This document shows, piece by piece, positions 8,335 through 17,002 of a stretch of 64,000 bases of DNA; position 1 is the stretch's first letter; each line of letters opens with the position of its first letter. The stretch is taken from contig NZ_CP133671.1 in assembly GCF_031326345.1 (NCBI RefSeq), forward strand, positions 3,224,001 to 3,288,000, in the 5' to 3' direction. This DNA comes from Aureispira sp. CCB-E (GTDB taxonomy: Bacteria > Bacteroidota > Bacteroidia > Chitinophagales > Saprospiraceae). The translations under genes were made by a program, and so were the position numbers. The notes below the pieces were generated by a model that saw nothing but the letters and a program-made list of their open reading frames with translations, made no database searches and had not been told where the DNA came from.

Positions 8335-9990
8335 ATGAATACAGGTACTTTTTCGGCAGCTGAGCGCACCACTTGGTTGTCAAAATTAGAGTCAGAGCTA
8401 TTTGACTTATTGGTTATTGGAGGCGGAATTACAGGAGCAGGAATTGCTTTAGATGCTGCGACAAGAGGTCTTAAGGTAGCTTTAATTGAAAAGAAAGATT
8501 TTGCATGGGGGACAAGTAGCCGTTCTACAAAACTCATTCATGGAGGCTTACGTTACTTAAAACAATTAGAGTTTGGTCTGGTTCATGAAGTAGGTATTGA
8601 GCGGGCAATTGTACATGCTAATGCTCCTCATGTTGTCATTCCCGAAAAAATGTTGTTACCAATTGTTGAAGATGGATCATTGGGCAAAAGACTAAGTTCT
8701 ATCGGACTTTGGGTTTATGATCGTTTGGCAAGTGTGGAAAAAGAAGAGCGTAGAAAAATGTTAGAGAAAGATGTCGTTGTAGGTTTAGAACCATTGGTAC
8801 GCCCAGATATCTTATTGGGAGGTGGTTTGTATTACGAATATAGAACAGATGATGCTCGTTTGACCATTGAAAATATAAAAACAGCGGTGGATAATGGAGC
8901 CATCTGTGTCAATTATGCTGAGCTAACAGATTTTGTCTACAAAGAAAATGGTTATGTAGGAGGAGCAGTAGTAAAAGATCATATAGGGAATCAAACAATA
9001 AAAGTAAATGCTAGAAGAGTTGTAAATGCGGGAGGTCCATGGGTGGATACCATTCGAACATATGACAAAGAAGGCGTAGTTGGTAAACGTTTACATCTTA
9101 CAAAAGGAGTGCATATTGTCGTTCCTTATGAAAAGTTGCCGTTGCAGCAATCGGTCTATTTTGATGTAAAAAAAGACAATAGAATGTGCTTTGCTATCCC
9201 AAGGGGAAATATTACGTACATTGGAACAACAGATACTTTTTATGATAAAAGTATTGACCAACCGAATGCAACAAGAGAAGATGTACTGTATATTTTAGAA
9301 GCCACCAATTATATGTTTCCTACTGCAAAACTAAATATTAGTGATGTAGAGTCTTCTTGGGCTGGTTTAAGACCCTTAATTCACCAAGACGGTAAGTCTC
9401 CCTCTGAGTTGTCAAGGAAGGATGAAATTTTTTATTCTGAAACAGGCTTGATTTCTATTGCTGGAGGAAAGCTGACAGGCTATCGCAAGATGGCAGAGCG
9501 CGTTTTGAATTTTGTTGCTAAAACAATGCGTACCAAGAGTAGTTCCAAAACTCAAAAATTAAGATTGTCTGGAGGGGATTTTGACTCTACAGAAGCCATT
9601 CAAGCCTACGTGTATAAAGTGACAGGAGAGGCTAAGCAAATTGGTTTAAGGATAGAGCATATTCATGCGTTGGTCTATCGTTATGGTACGAATACAGATA
9701 TTATCATTAACAAAGCTTATGAATTGTACAACTCGATTAAAGACGTAGAAGAGCGTTTGTTGAGTGCTGAAATTTGGTATTCTATTCATTATGAAATGAC
9801 AAATAATTTATGTGATTTTTTAATACGAAGAACTGGTCGCCTTTATTTTGAACGCCCTACATTAGAACATACCTATCATTATATTGCCAACCAAATGGCA
9901 AGCATGTTGAATTGGTCAGAGGAGCGAAAGCAGAAAGAAGTGCAAGATTTTGAGCAGGCTTATGCAGCAGTAATGAACTTTAAACGATAA
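8335..9990 (+). CDS. glpD: FAD-dependent glycerol-3-phosphate dehydrogenase
   Basis: Full-length aerobic-type glycerol-3-phosphate dehydrogenase, 551 residues. It oxidises sn-glycerol 3-phosphate to dihydroxyacetone phosphate and passes electrons to quinone at the inner membrane. Seen are the Rossmann motif VIGGGITGAGIALDAATRG (residues 25-43), the family signature TSSRSTKLIHGGLRYL, the central RLHLTKGVHIVVP and ITYIGTTDT segments, and the GGKLTGYRKMA motif before the C-terminal helical domain. The glycerol kinase and facilitator usually linked to it in other bacteria are not adjacent. It stands alone, with a large inverted repeat after it. Confidence 0.93.
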   Translation: MNTGTFSAAERTTWLSKLESELFDLLVIGGGITGAGIALDAATRGLKVALIEKKDFAWGTSSRSTKLIHGGLRYLKQLEFGLVHEVGIERAIVHANAPHVVIPEKMLLPIVEDGSLGKRLSSIGLWVYDRLASVEKEERRKMLEKDVVVGLEPLVRPDILLGGGLYYEYRTDDARLTIENIKTAVDNGAICVNYAELTDFVYKENGYVGGAVVKDHIGNQTIKVNARRVVNAGGPWVDTIRTYDKEGVVGKRLHLTKGVHIVVPYEKLPLQQSVYFDVKKDNRMCFAIPRGNITYIGTTDTFYDKSIDQPNATREDVLYILEATNYMFPTAKLNISDVESSWAGLRPLIHQDGKSPSELSRKDEIFYSETGLISIAGGKLTGYRKMAERVLNFVAKTMRTKSSSKTQKLRLSGGDFDSTEAIQAYVYKVTGEAKQIGLRIEHIHALVYRYGTNTDIIINKAYELYNSIKDVEERLLSAEIWYSIHYEMTNNLCDFLIRRTGRLYFERPTLEHTYHYIANQMASMLNWSEERKQKEVQDFEQAYAAVMNFKR

Positions 9991-10012
9991 ATAACGGCTA
10001 CTAATAATAAGT

Positions 10013-10077
10013 GGGCTTTGTGCTTTGTAAAGACAGTCACCTGTTTAATCGCTTGGGGCTTTACAAAGCACAAAAGC
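10013..10077. repeat. long inverted repeat between convergent genes
   Basis: GCTTTGTGCTTTGTAAAG at 10015-10032 pairs with CTTTACAAAGCACAAAAGC at 10059-10077, about 18 bp with one bulged base and a 26-base loop. There is no T run. It separates glpD from the convergent regulator gene, so it may act as a bidirectional terminator. The arm sequence resembles a GCTTTTGTGCTA module found inside two of the mobile-element copies. Confidence 0.6.
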
Positions 10078-10120
10078 AGTTGATAGATATGCTCAAACAG
10101 TTTTGGGAAGCCTTTATTTA

Positions 10121-11098
10121 TCATTTCGAGAGCGCATATTTTGGGGCATAGGCTATAGGAGTCCTACCGGTTAATTTTTTGAACAATACTCGGAAAGATT
10201 TAGGATCTTGATAGCCTATTGAGTACATAACTGCTGAAACATCTAAATGACCAGTTTCAAATGCTTTTTTGGCTACCTCTATCCTAATTTTTTGTAAATA
10301 AGTAATGGGAGTGTCTCCTGTGGCTTTTTTGAATCTCCTAATAAAGTTTCGAGGGCTCATCATAGCTATAGCTGCTAGTTGGTGAATGTTTATTTTTTGT
10401 GCATAATTCTTTTCCATAAAAGATTGTACGGCTATTATAGGAGTATCTTGATGGTCTTTTTGTGGATAAAAAATATAAAAACGATTTTGAGATTCAATAG
10501 GATATTCTATACCCAATACTTTTGAAAAATGAAGGGCAAGTTCTCTAGAACAGTATTCCTCGAGTAACAAGAAAATTAGTTGAAGGGATGAGAATGCACC
10601 TCCACTGGTGTAGATGTTTTTTTCTTTGGTAACCGTTTGATTTGTTTTCATAATAACGTTCAGAAAACGAAGGCGCATCATTTTATCTCCCATCCAATGG
10701 GTAGAGCAGGGCAATTGATCAAGTAGCCCCGTATTGGCTAAGAGGATAGAACCAAGACACATACTACATAGTTTGGTGCCTTTTTGATATTCTTCTTTTA
10801 ACCAAAGACTGAGCTTATTATAATGAGCTAAATCCATCGTATCCAAAAAAGATTCTTTTAAAGAAGGAAGTAAAATGACATGATTAGGAGAAGTATTGGG
10901 AATAGTCTCACACGTTTTTATACTAGTATATGTATTAATTGTAATTTCAGATTGCTCATAACCGACTAGTTTTAAGTGGAAAAAAGACTTGCCTGTAATC
11001 TTTTGCATGTATTCATTGACGCTATTGATTAGATCAATAGTTGGGAAAATAGCCGAGCCAAAACTATCTTCATATATAACGAGGGATATGATAATCAT
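10121..11098 (-). CDS. GlxA-type AraC family transcriptional regulator with DJ-1/PfpI-like domain
   Basis: Protein of 325 residues in two parts. Residues 1-190 resemble a DJ-1/PfpI-type amidase fold with the elbow segment LCSMCLGSILLANTGLLD, in which a cysteine occupies the usual nucleophile position. The C-terminal 100 residues are an AraC DNA-binding domain: AAIAMMSPRNFIRRFKKATGDTP is the first helix-turn-helix region and VMYSIGYQDPKSFRVLFKKLTG the second, with the typical family consensus. Such GlxA-like proteins are ligand-responsive regulators. It is divergent from the HD-domain gene, and a direct repeat spaced 21 bases in the shared gap is a candidate binding site. Confidence 0.88.
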   Translation of the reverse strand: MIIISLVIYEDSFGSAIFPTIDLINSVNEYMQKITGKSFFHLKLVGYEQSEITINTYTSIKTCETIPNTSPNHVILLPSLKESFLDTMDLAHYNKLSLWLKEEYQKGTKLCSMCLGSILLANTGLLDQLPCSTHWMGDKMMRLRFLNVIMKTNQTVTKEKNIYTSGGAFSSLQLIFLLLEEYCSRELALHFSKVLGIEYPIESQNRFYIFYPQKDHQDTPIIAVQSFMEKNYAQKINIHQLAAIAMMSPRNFIRRFKKATGDTPITYLQKIRIEVAKKAFETGHLDVSAVMYSIGYQDPKSFRVLFKKLTGRTPIAYAPKYALSK

Positions 11099-11118
11099 AG
11101 ATGGTTTGTCTTGTATAA

Positions 11119-11250
11119 TAATAATTCGTTGCTTTTAATTGCTGATAATTAAACTAATACGATTTTTAAAGCAGAACAATGATAAAGTTCTTGACCGATC
11201 ACAAAGTAGCAGCGTAGCTAGCCATTAGTGGTTCAAAAATAAACTATTTT
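11119..11250. repeat. decayed copy of the modular mobile element
   Basis: The left end TAATAATTCGTTG resembles the TAGTAGTTCGTTGA end of intact copies. GATAATTAAACTAATA at 11143-11158 matches the inner inverted repeat, and AGTAGCAGCGTAGCTAG near 11205-11222 matches the palindromic module. No convincing flanking duplication remains. It fills most of the gap between the regulator and the HD gene. Confidence 0.45.
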
Positions 11251-11253
11251 AAT

Positions 11254-11286
11254 GGCAATATTTCCCTTTTAATTGTCAATATTGCC
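11254..11286. promoter_or_regulatory. candidate operator: direct repeat at 21-bp spacing
   Basis: GGCAATATTTCC at 11254-11265 and GTCAATATTGCC at 11275-11286 agree at 10 of 12 positions and start exactly 21 bases apart, two helical turns, as AraC-family half-sites often do. The outer arms also form a perfect 9-bp inverted repeat (GGCAATATT / AATATTGCC). The downstream half-site abuts the -33 region of the HD gene promoter, a class II activator position. Confidence 0.5.
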
Positions 11287-11319
11287 TATTGAGGAACTGG
11301 TTAGAGGTAAATATATTTG
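11287..11319 (+). promoter_or_regulatory. probable promoter of the HD-domain gene
   Basis: TATTG ending at 11291 is followed after 20 bases by TATATTTG at 11312-11319, a perfect -7 element of the Bacteroidota form with a weaker -33 element. The weak -33 and the adjacent direct repeat fit an activated promoter. The coding start is about 32 bases past the -7 box. Confidence 0.5.
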
Positions 11320-11350
11320 CATCTTAATTTATAACTTAAAAGGATGACAA

Positions 11351-12115
11351 ATGGAAATAGGAAGTTATCGTTGGGCAAAAACGACAGACAGCAAGCTCAG
11401 TAAATCAGAAAAGCGACAGATTTTGCAACAGTTGATTCGTGTACAGTTCAGAGAATTTATATTATTACTTCAAACTAAAACAGGGTTCAATAAGAATCGA
11501 CTTGCACAAGTTAACTTGGATTCAATTCGAATACCCGATTCCAAATTTGCAGATTTATCGAATGAATTAGCCAAAGAAACGTATGATGTGCCCTTGTATA
11601 AACATTGTGTCCGAACGTACTTTTTTGCCAGTATGTTGGCTCAATATGAGGGATATAAGATTGATGAAGAATTGTTATACATTAGTGCTATTCTGCATGA
11701 TTTGGGGATTAGTGAGACACACAAACAAAAGGCTTGTTCTTGTTGTTTTGCTGTTGTTGGCGCAGAGTTAGCCTATGACTTTGCTAGTCAAATTGGTGTA
11801 GAAGAACAAAGAGCTCAACAAATTTACAATGCAATTTCGATTCATTTGAACCCACTCGTTTCTAACAACCAAACACCTGAGGCTGTTGTTTTGAGTCGTG
11901 GAGCCTTTCTAGACGTTTCTGGCTTTAGTCATCGCTGTATACCTAAAAGAGAGCTGGTTAAACTAAACACAACCTATTCTAGAACTAATTTCTCAGATGC
12001 ATTAATAGATACGGTAGACAACATCAATCATCTAAAAGGAACTAGAGCAGAATTTTTACGGAAGTTTGGTTTTTCCAATTTAGTTCGAAAAAATCCTTTG
12101 AATAAAATAGTCTAA
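11351..12115 (+). CDS. HD-domain metal-dependent phosphohydrolase or hydratase
   Basis: Protein of 254 residues with an HD domain: H in YKHCVRTYFFAS (about residue 84), the paired HD in YISAILHDLGIS (about 116-117), and later conserved aspartates. The nearest well-known relatives by sequence pattern are cyanamide hydratase-like HD proteins, but the substrate here is unknown. The Cys-rich segment KACSCCFAVVGAEL after the HD pair is unusual. It is transcribed away from the GlxA-type regulator, which probably controls it. The stop codon is only 12 bases from the end of the convergent TrmH gene, so the two transcripts are likely to overlap. Confidence 0.78.
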   Translation: MEIGSYRWAKTTDSKLSKSEKRQILQQLIRVQFREFILLLQTKTGFNKNRLAQVNLDSIRIPDSKFADLSNELAKETYDVPLYKHCVRTYFFASMLAQYEGYKIDEELLYISAILHDLGISETHKQKACSCCFAVVGAELAYDFASQIGVEEQRAQQIYNAISIHLNPLVSNNQTPEAVVLSRGAFLDVSGFSHRCIPKRELVKLNTTYSRTNFSDALIDTVDNINHLKGTRAEFLRKFGFSNLVRKNPLNKIV

Positions 12116-12127
12116 TTTAATAAGGCA

Positions 12128-12880
12128 CTAAAGTTGAGAAGCAAACAAAGCGCATAAAATCCCTGTTGCTACACCTGCGTTTAACGATTCTGCACCACCC
12201 ATTTTAGGAATGGTGATTTTATGCGTAATTTCTTTTTGAATAGGATCACTTAAACCTTTGCCCTCATTACCAATCAAAAGAAAGGAAGGTGTTTTTAGGG
12301 ACTGTTTAAAAACATTGTCACCACCTAATACAGCTCCATAAACAGGTAAGGATGGGTATTGAGAGAATAATGCTTCCAAGTCTATATAATGCACTTGAAC
12401 ACGAAGAAAACCACCCATACTTGCTTGAATTACTTTGGAGTTGTAGATGTCTACGCAGCCTTTGGAGCAAAAAATATGAGGAATTCCAAACCAATCGGCA
12501 ATACGAATAATGGTTCCCATATTTCCAGGGTCTTGAATGTTTTCAAGAACTAGATTAAGTGATGTTTGTATTTTATCAGCGAAAGATGTATAATGAGGTG
12601 TTTCTACAACAGCAACAACCGAATTAGGAGTTTTTAAAGAAGATATTTTTTTGAGTCCATTAAGAGGTGTAGGTGTTAAATGGTTTTGATAAGATGCTAG
12701 GATAGTTTTATTTTTGTTAATCCAGTCTTCTGTTGCATAGATGGAATGTATCTTGAATATATGCTGACGTAATACTTCATCAATAATTTTTTCTCCTTCT
12801 ACTAAAAAAACTTTCTCTCTTTGTCTGTGTTTCTTTTGTTGAAGGGATTGTAAATATTTAATCTTTGCTTTGGATAACAT
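12128..12880 (-). CDS. TrmH/SpoU family RNA methyltransferase
   Basis: SPOUT-fold 2'-O-methyltransferase of about 250 residues from the ATG at 12880 (MLSKAKIKYLQ). An upstream in-frame ATG at 12976 lies inside the divergent outer-membrane gene and is rejected. The three SpoU motifs are seen: N-I-Q-D-P-G-N-M-G-T-I-I-R, FLLIGNEGKGL, and I-P-K-M-G-G-A-E-S-L-N-A-G-V-A. The N-terminal 90 residues form the substrate-binding (SpoU_sub_bind, L30e-like) domain. It methylates tRNA or rRNA; the exact site cannot be told. Its start is only 25 bases from the divergent BamA-like gene. Confidence 0.9.
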   Translation of the reverse strand: MLSKAKIKYLQSLQQKKHRQREKVFLVEGEKIIDEVLRQHIFKIHSIYATEDWINKNKTILASYQNHLTPTPLNGLKKISSLKTPNSVVAVVETPHYTSFADKIQTSLNLVLENIQDPGNMGTIIRIADWFGIPHIFCSKGCVDIYNSKVIQASMGGFLRVQVHYIDLEALFSQYPSLPVYGAVLGGDNVFKQSLKTPSFLLIGNEGKGLSDPIQKEITHKITIPKMGGAESLNAGVATGILCALFASQL

Positions 12881-12905
12881 CTTAGCGTTAATTCTATTTA
12901 ATTCT

Positions 12906-15662
12906 ATGAAATATAAATTTGAGCACTTTTCTTGTATTTTCTTGCTTTTGTGTCTACTAATGAGCAGTTGTGGCAATCGAAAATTCTTAAAGAGTCACTC
13001 AAAGTCGATGGAAAAACCTCGAGTTAGAGTTTTTGATGAATATATGGTGAAAAAAAACCAAATTAATTTTCTGAAGCAAAAGTACAAAATCCAAGAAGAC
13101 TCAGAGAATTTGTACTACGAAATGTCTTCCATTATTCAGCAAGTTCCAGATCGCTCTATAATACGAGGCTTTCGCCAAATGGTTTATCACCTCAACGATA
13201 CATTGTCTATTCCGTACAAATTTAATCGAGATAGTATGCAAATACTTCCCGATACTATTCGTCGAAAATCAACAGGACTACAGCGTTGGTTGCATCGAAA
13301 GGTAGGGTATGGACCTGTTATTTTAGACACAGCAAAAACTAATCTTACAGTTAGGAATATGCGTGCTTTTCTAAATCAAAAAGGTTATTACAATGCAGAA
13401 GTTAGTTCAGAGATTACCTATAAAAGACATACTGCAATTGTATCTTATAATATAAAAACAGGAATGCCAATATTAATTGACACGGTATTACTTATTTCTA
13501 AAGATACTGCTATTCAGGATATAATGGAGGAAATAAAAAGTCTTACTGTGTTAAAGCAAGGAATACGAGCATCGGTTGATAACATGAATAAAGAAAGAGG
13601 AAGGCTTGAATTGGCGATTAAAAATCGGGGGTATTTTGAATTTACAAAGAATTATGTCGTCTTTCGAATTGATACGGTCAATGCAAAAGAAGTAGCTCCA
13701 AAAGAGGGGGGGCTTTTTAATAGCAATCCCGAACAAGGAGAACCAAGAGCAAATATTTATGTTGAGGTATTGCCTTATTCAGATACCTCGATTATCCACC
13801 CTAAATATAAGATTTGTAATGTTTTGATTACTCCTAATGAGTATATAGTAAAGGCGTCTAAAGTACGTAAGATCAAAAAAGATTCTTTTTTTATTGTTGA
13901 GCGGACACTTAAAGATAGAGTGAAGCGGATTGTTCTAAAAGAAGGAGAGATTATGTTGCCAAAAGATAGTTTGGTTACAACGGTAAAAACAGTTGGAGGG
14001 AAACAACGTCGGATTGTGTTGCGTAGCTTGCCAAGATTCAAGAAAGTAACTTTGAACGCTCGTTCAGAGATGCAAGATAACGATAAGCTAGTACATATTT
14101 TATTGCGTAAAATTGTTAGAAACAAAGATGGAAGCCCAACAACAGAGCGCCAACGAAGACAAACTTATTTTATTCGAGATAAAGTAATTTCGGATGCGGT
14201 GCCTGTTGAGATTGGGCAGTTGTATAGTTACCGATTGGAGCAAGAAACTAGGCGCAATATTAATGTGTTGGATGTATTTCGAGCCCCAAGGGTAGAGTAT
14301 GTCATTTCGTCCAACGGAGAACCTAATTGTTTAGATTGTTTGGTCAAAATGCAACGTGGAGAGAAACAGGGTGTTGGAGGAGATTTTGAAATTAATAATA
14401 ACAATACGAATGTTTCGAGTTTGGGAGTCGCAGCTTTTGGATCTTACCAAAATAAAAATATTTTTAAAGGAGCAGAGACCTTCGAAATTTCTTTATCAGG
14501 AGGTCTTGATTTTAAATTAACAGGACGAGATTCTTTTGATAATAATTTCTGGAAACAAGCAGTAAATTTGTTTGATGTTTCGGCAGAGACAAGCTTATTT
14601 TTTCCTAGGTTTTTAGGTTTTCCTTTCCTTAAGAAAATGTTCAAAATGGAAAGCCCTACTACAAAAGTTTCATTGGGATACCGATATCTACAACAATCAA
14701 CGGATTTTCAAATTAGCTCTTTTTATACCAAAATAGGATACGATTGGAGGCGAGGTCCCTATCATACATTTAGTTGGAATCCTGCTGTGGTTAATATCAC
14801 TTTGCAGCCTGTGTTGGAGCCTAGTTTTGAAGCCCTACTACGACAAAACAATAGGGCATTATACGAGTCTTTGTCTGCCAGCTATTTGATTCCTAGTATG
14901 GATTTTAGTTATACATTTAGTTCTCCTACAGCCTCAACAAAAGGAGGTAGTTGGTATTTTAAATCTTCTTTTGAATTAGCAGGAAATCTTATCTACTTAT
15001 TAGATCAGGCAGTGGAGCCAAATAAGCAGTTGAAGTTTTTTGGAATAGATTATTCACAGTATTTTAAAACAGATTTTGATCTTCGTTACTCTTATAAATT
15101 AGGAAAATACCATTCGATTGCTTCTCGATTTATGTTTGGTATTATTATTCCTTATGGGAATTCAGAAGGTACGGATGTGCCCTTCGTTAAGCGTTTTGCA
15201 TTGGGGGGACCTAGTAGTATGAGGGCTTGGCTATTGCGTTATATTGGTCCTGGTGAGCAAACTTCTGTTAATGGTGCTGAATTTCAACTGGGAGATTTGA
15301 GGATGGAATTTAATAGCGAATACCGTTTTATGTTTACCTCTTGGATAGGTGGTGCCTTTTTTGTAGATGTTGGAAATATTTGGTTGTTGAATTCCAGAGC
15401 AACCGCAACAAATATTCCACAGCAGAACCCCAAAACAGGGGTTTTTACAGAGCGTTTTTATGAGCAGTTGGCCATTGGAGCAGGACTAGGACTAAGGTTT
15501 GATTTGAGTTTCTTTGTCTTTCGGGTAGACTTTGGGATACAATTGAGAGATCCACAAGGATACCGCCTAAAAGAAGACGGAACTGTGCAGTATTGGAACT
15601 TTGATCCTTTTGTCTTGCCAGGGCGTTCGAACCTTATCTTTGCTGTTGGGTATCCATTCTAA
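12906..15662 (+). CDS. BamA/TamA family outer-membrane lipoprotein
   Basis: Large Omp85-family protein, about 918 residues from the ATG at 12906; a TTG start at 12870 is inside the TrmH gene and less likely. It begins with a lipoprotein signal peptide ending LLCLLMSSC. Residues about 130-480 hold POTRA-like domains (for example VRNMRAFLNQKGYYNAEV). The C-terminal half is a 16-strand barrel: the substrate-binding loop motif appears as FALGGPSSMRAW, and the last strand is L-I-F-A-V-G-Y-P-F. Such TamA/BamA-like lipoproteins with an RNA methyltransferase beside them recur in Bacteroidota. It probably inserts or translocates outer-membrane proteins, but it is not necessarily the essential BamA. 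Confidence 0.87.
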   Translation: MKYKFEHFSCIFLLLCLLMSSCGNRKFLKSHSKSMEKPRVRVFDEYMVKKNQINFLKQKYKIQEDSENLYYEMSSIIQQVPDRSIIRGFRQMVYHLNDTLSIPYKFNRDSMQILPDTIRRKSTGLQRWLHRKVGYGPVILDTAKTNLTVRNMRAFLNQKGYYNAEVSSEITYKRHTAIVSYNIKTGMPILIDTVLLISKDTAIQDIMEEIKSLTVLKQGIRASVDNMNKERGRLELAIKNRGYFEFTKNYVVFRIDTVNAKEVAPKEGGLFNSNPEQGEPRANIYVEVLPYSDTSIIHPKYKICNVLITPNEYIVKASKVRKIKKDSFFIVERTLKDRVKRIVLKEGEIMLPKDSLVTTVKTVGGKQRRIVLRSLPRFKKVTLNARSEMQDNDKLVHILLRKIVRNKDGSPTTERQRRQTYFIRDKVISDAVPVEIGQLYSYRLEQETRRNINVLDVFRAPRVEYVISSNGEPNCLDCLVKMQRGEKQGVGGDFEINNNNTNVSSLGVAAFGSYQNKNIFKGAETFEISLSGGLDFKLTGRDSFDNNFWKQAVNLFDVSAETSLFFPRFLGFPFLKKMFKMESPTTKVSLGYRYLQQSTDFQISSFYTKIGYDWRRGPYHTFSWNPAVVNITLQPVLEPSFEALLRQNNRALYESLSASYLIPSMDFSYTFSSPTASTKGGSWYFKSSFELAGNLIYLLDQAVEPNKQLKFFGIDYSQYFKTDFDLRYSYKLGKYHSIASRFMFGIIIPYGNSEGTDVPFVKRFALGGPSSMRAWLLRYIGPGEQTSVNGAEFQLGDLRMEFNSEYRFMFTSWIGGAFFVDVGNIWLLNSRATATNIPQQNPKTGVFTERFYEQLAIGAGLGLRFDLSFFVFRVDFGIQLRDPQGYRLKEDGTVQYWNFDPFVLPGRSNLIFAVGYPF

Positions 15663-15671
15663 TGAATCTTA

Positions 15672-16259
15672 TTGAAAAGAAATAGATTGAATAATTCAGA
15701 CAATGGAATATCGGGACCATCACATTTGGAAATGTATACAGAACCGATTTTGAACCCTAATAAACTAGATAGTTTTGAATGGAGAAGAAGGATTGTATCA
15801 ACGTTAGGTAATGCAAAATTTAAAATACAATATTATGGAGCATTACATTCAGAATGGAATACTTTGATTGTGGGAACTGAGTTTGCACCTCAAAAAATAG
15901 TATTGGTAGATATAAATAATCAAGAAGAAATATTGCTATTTGATGCCTGTAAACATGGTTATAATGCCTTGCTTTGTGATAAATATACTCAAGAACAATT
16001 GGCAGCTAGAATGACGGATCAATTGTATCAAGATCAATGGGGAAACGATAGTTTTGAAATAATTATCTCTGTATATTATCAAATTAATTTTGAAGAAGAA
16101 TTTAGCGAAGAGATAGATGTTAATGGTGATGTTGAGTTAATTAATGGTCAAAAAATTAGCCTCGAAATGTTGAAGAGAAATGCCTACGACTGTATACAGA
16201 TTTGGGGAATTAATAAAGATGGGAAGAAAATAGAAATTATATCCGAAGAATTGGCTTAG
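15672..16259 (+). CDS. uncharacterised acidic protein
   Basis: I do not recognise this 195-residue protein. It starts with a TTG at 15672, ten bases after the BamA-like gene; an in-frame ATG at 15732 would shorten it by 20 residues. It has no signal peptide. The sequence mixes beta-strand-like stretches such as KFKIQYYGALHSEWNTLIVG and FEIIISVYYQINFEEEF, and reads as a small soluble, cytoplasmic protein. The short spacing suggests co-transcription with the gene before it. Confidence 0.6.
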   Translation: MKRNRLNNSDNGISGPSHLEMYTEPILNPNKLDSFEWRRRIVSTLGNAKFKIQYYGALHSEWNTLIVGTEFAPQKIVLVDINNQEEILLFDACKHGYNALLCDKYTQEQLAARMTDQLYQDQWGNDSFEIIISVYYQINFEEEFSEEIDVNGDVELINGQKISLEMLKRNAYDCIQIWGINKDGKKIEIISEELA

Positions 16260-16308
16260 TAGTAGTTTTATAGAAAATTTTAAATAGTCTTCAAAAAACT
16301 AACCTAAA

Positions 16309-16959
16309 ATGAATGTATTAAAAATATCTTATATTCTTGCATTGTTATTGGTAGTTTATTGCATGAGTTGTTCCTCCAGAAATGGAGGTGTAAAGGAAAA
16401 GAACAACCAACTTGCTGATATATCTGAAGCATACCTTAATAAAAAAGGAGAGGATACTTCAATTTCTAAAATGATTGTAGATTCTTTATTAGAAACTTTA
16501 AATACTTCAAAACGAATACAATATAATTCGCCTACATATCGTACTTTAAAACAAGATTCACGAATAAACTTTAAGTTGAAAAATTTGGGAATGAACCTAA
16601 ATGAAGAGAGAGCGAAGAAGGGGAAAAGTCCAATTTCTTTTGATTATAAAAATGGACACTTAAATTTTTACGAAAAAGAAGGCTTTAGCTGTATAGATTA
16701 TTATTTCCTATTGGCAGGTACCAATGAAATATTACCATATATCAAAAAAGAAACAGCGTCAGAAATATATATTGATTATTACAAAGTAGCTTACCCTAGT
16801 GTAGAAATTACAGATGGACAATATGAGGTCATTAGTAGAACCCAACCAGTAGAAGCAATCGTAAAATTATCTACGAAAGTTAGCACCTCTTTTATAAAAA
16901 ATCGAAAAATATATTTCAAAGACAAAGAACTGCCATTTTATACTGCTTTATCATTGTAG
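16309..16959 (+). CDS. putative lipoprotein of unknown function
   Basis: The 216-residue product starts with a lipoprotein signal (YILALLLVVYCMSC, lipobox cysteine at about residue 21 followed by SS). The mature part is Lys-rich with no motif I recognise; it contains FDYKNGHLNFYEKEG and a C-terminal strand-rich region. It lies 49 bases after the preceding uncharacterised gene. A perfect inverted repeat starts at its stop codon. Confidence 0.68.
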   Translation: MNVLKISYILALLLVVYCMSCSSRNGGVKEKNNQLADISEAYLNKKGEDTSISKMIVDSLLETLNTSKRIQYNSPTYRTLKQDSRINFKLKNLGMNLNEERAKKGKSPISFDYKNGHLNFYEKEGFSCIDYYFLLAGTNEILPYIKKETASEIYIDYYKVAYPSVEITDGQYEVISRTQPVEAIVKLSTKVSTSFIKNRKIYFKDKELPFYTALSL

Positions 16960-16997
16960 GAATCTATCTAAATTCCAGTTGCGTTTAGATAGATTCC
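16959..16997. terminator. perfect hairpin between convergent genes
   Basis: GGAATCTATCTAAA pairs perfectly with TTTAGATAGATTCC (14 bp, 11-base loop). No clear T run follows on either strand. Its place between two convergent stop codons makes a bidirectional terminator the simplest reading. Confidence 0.6.
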
Positions 16998-17002
16998 ATT
17001 GT

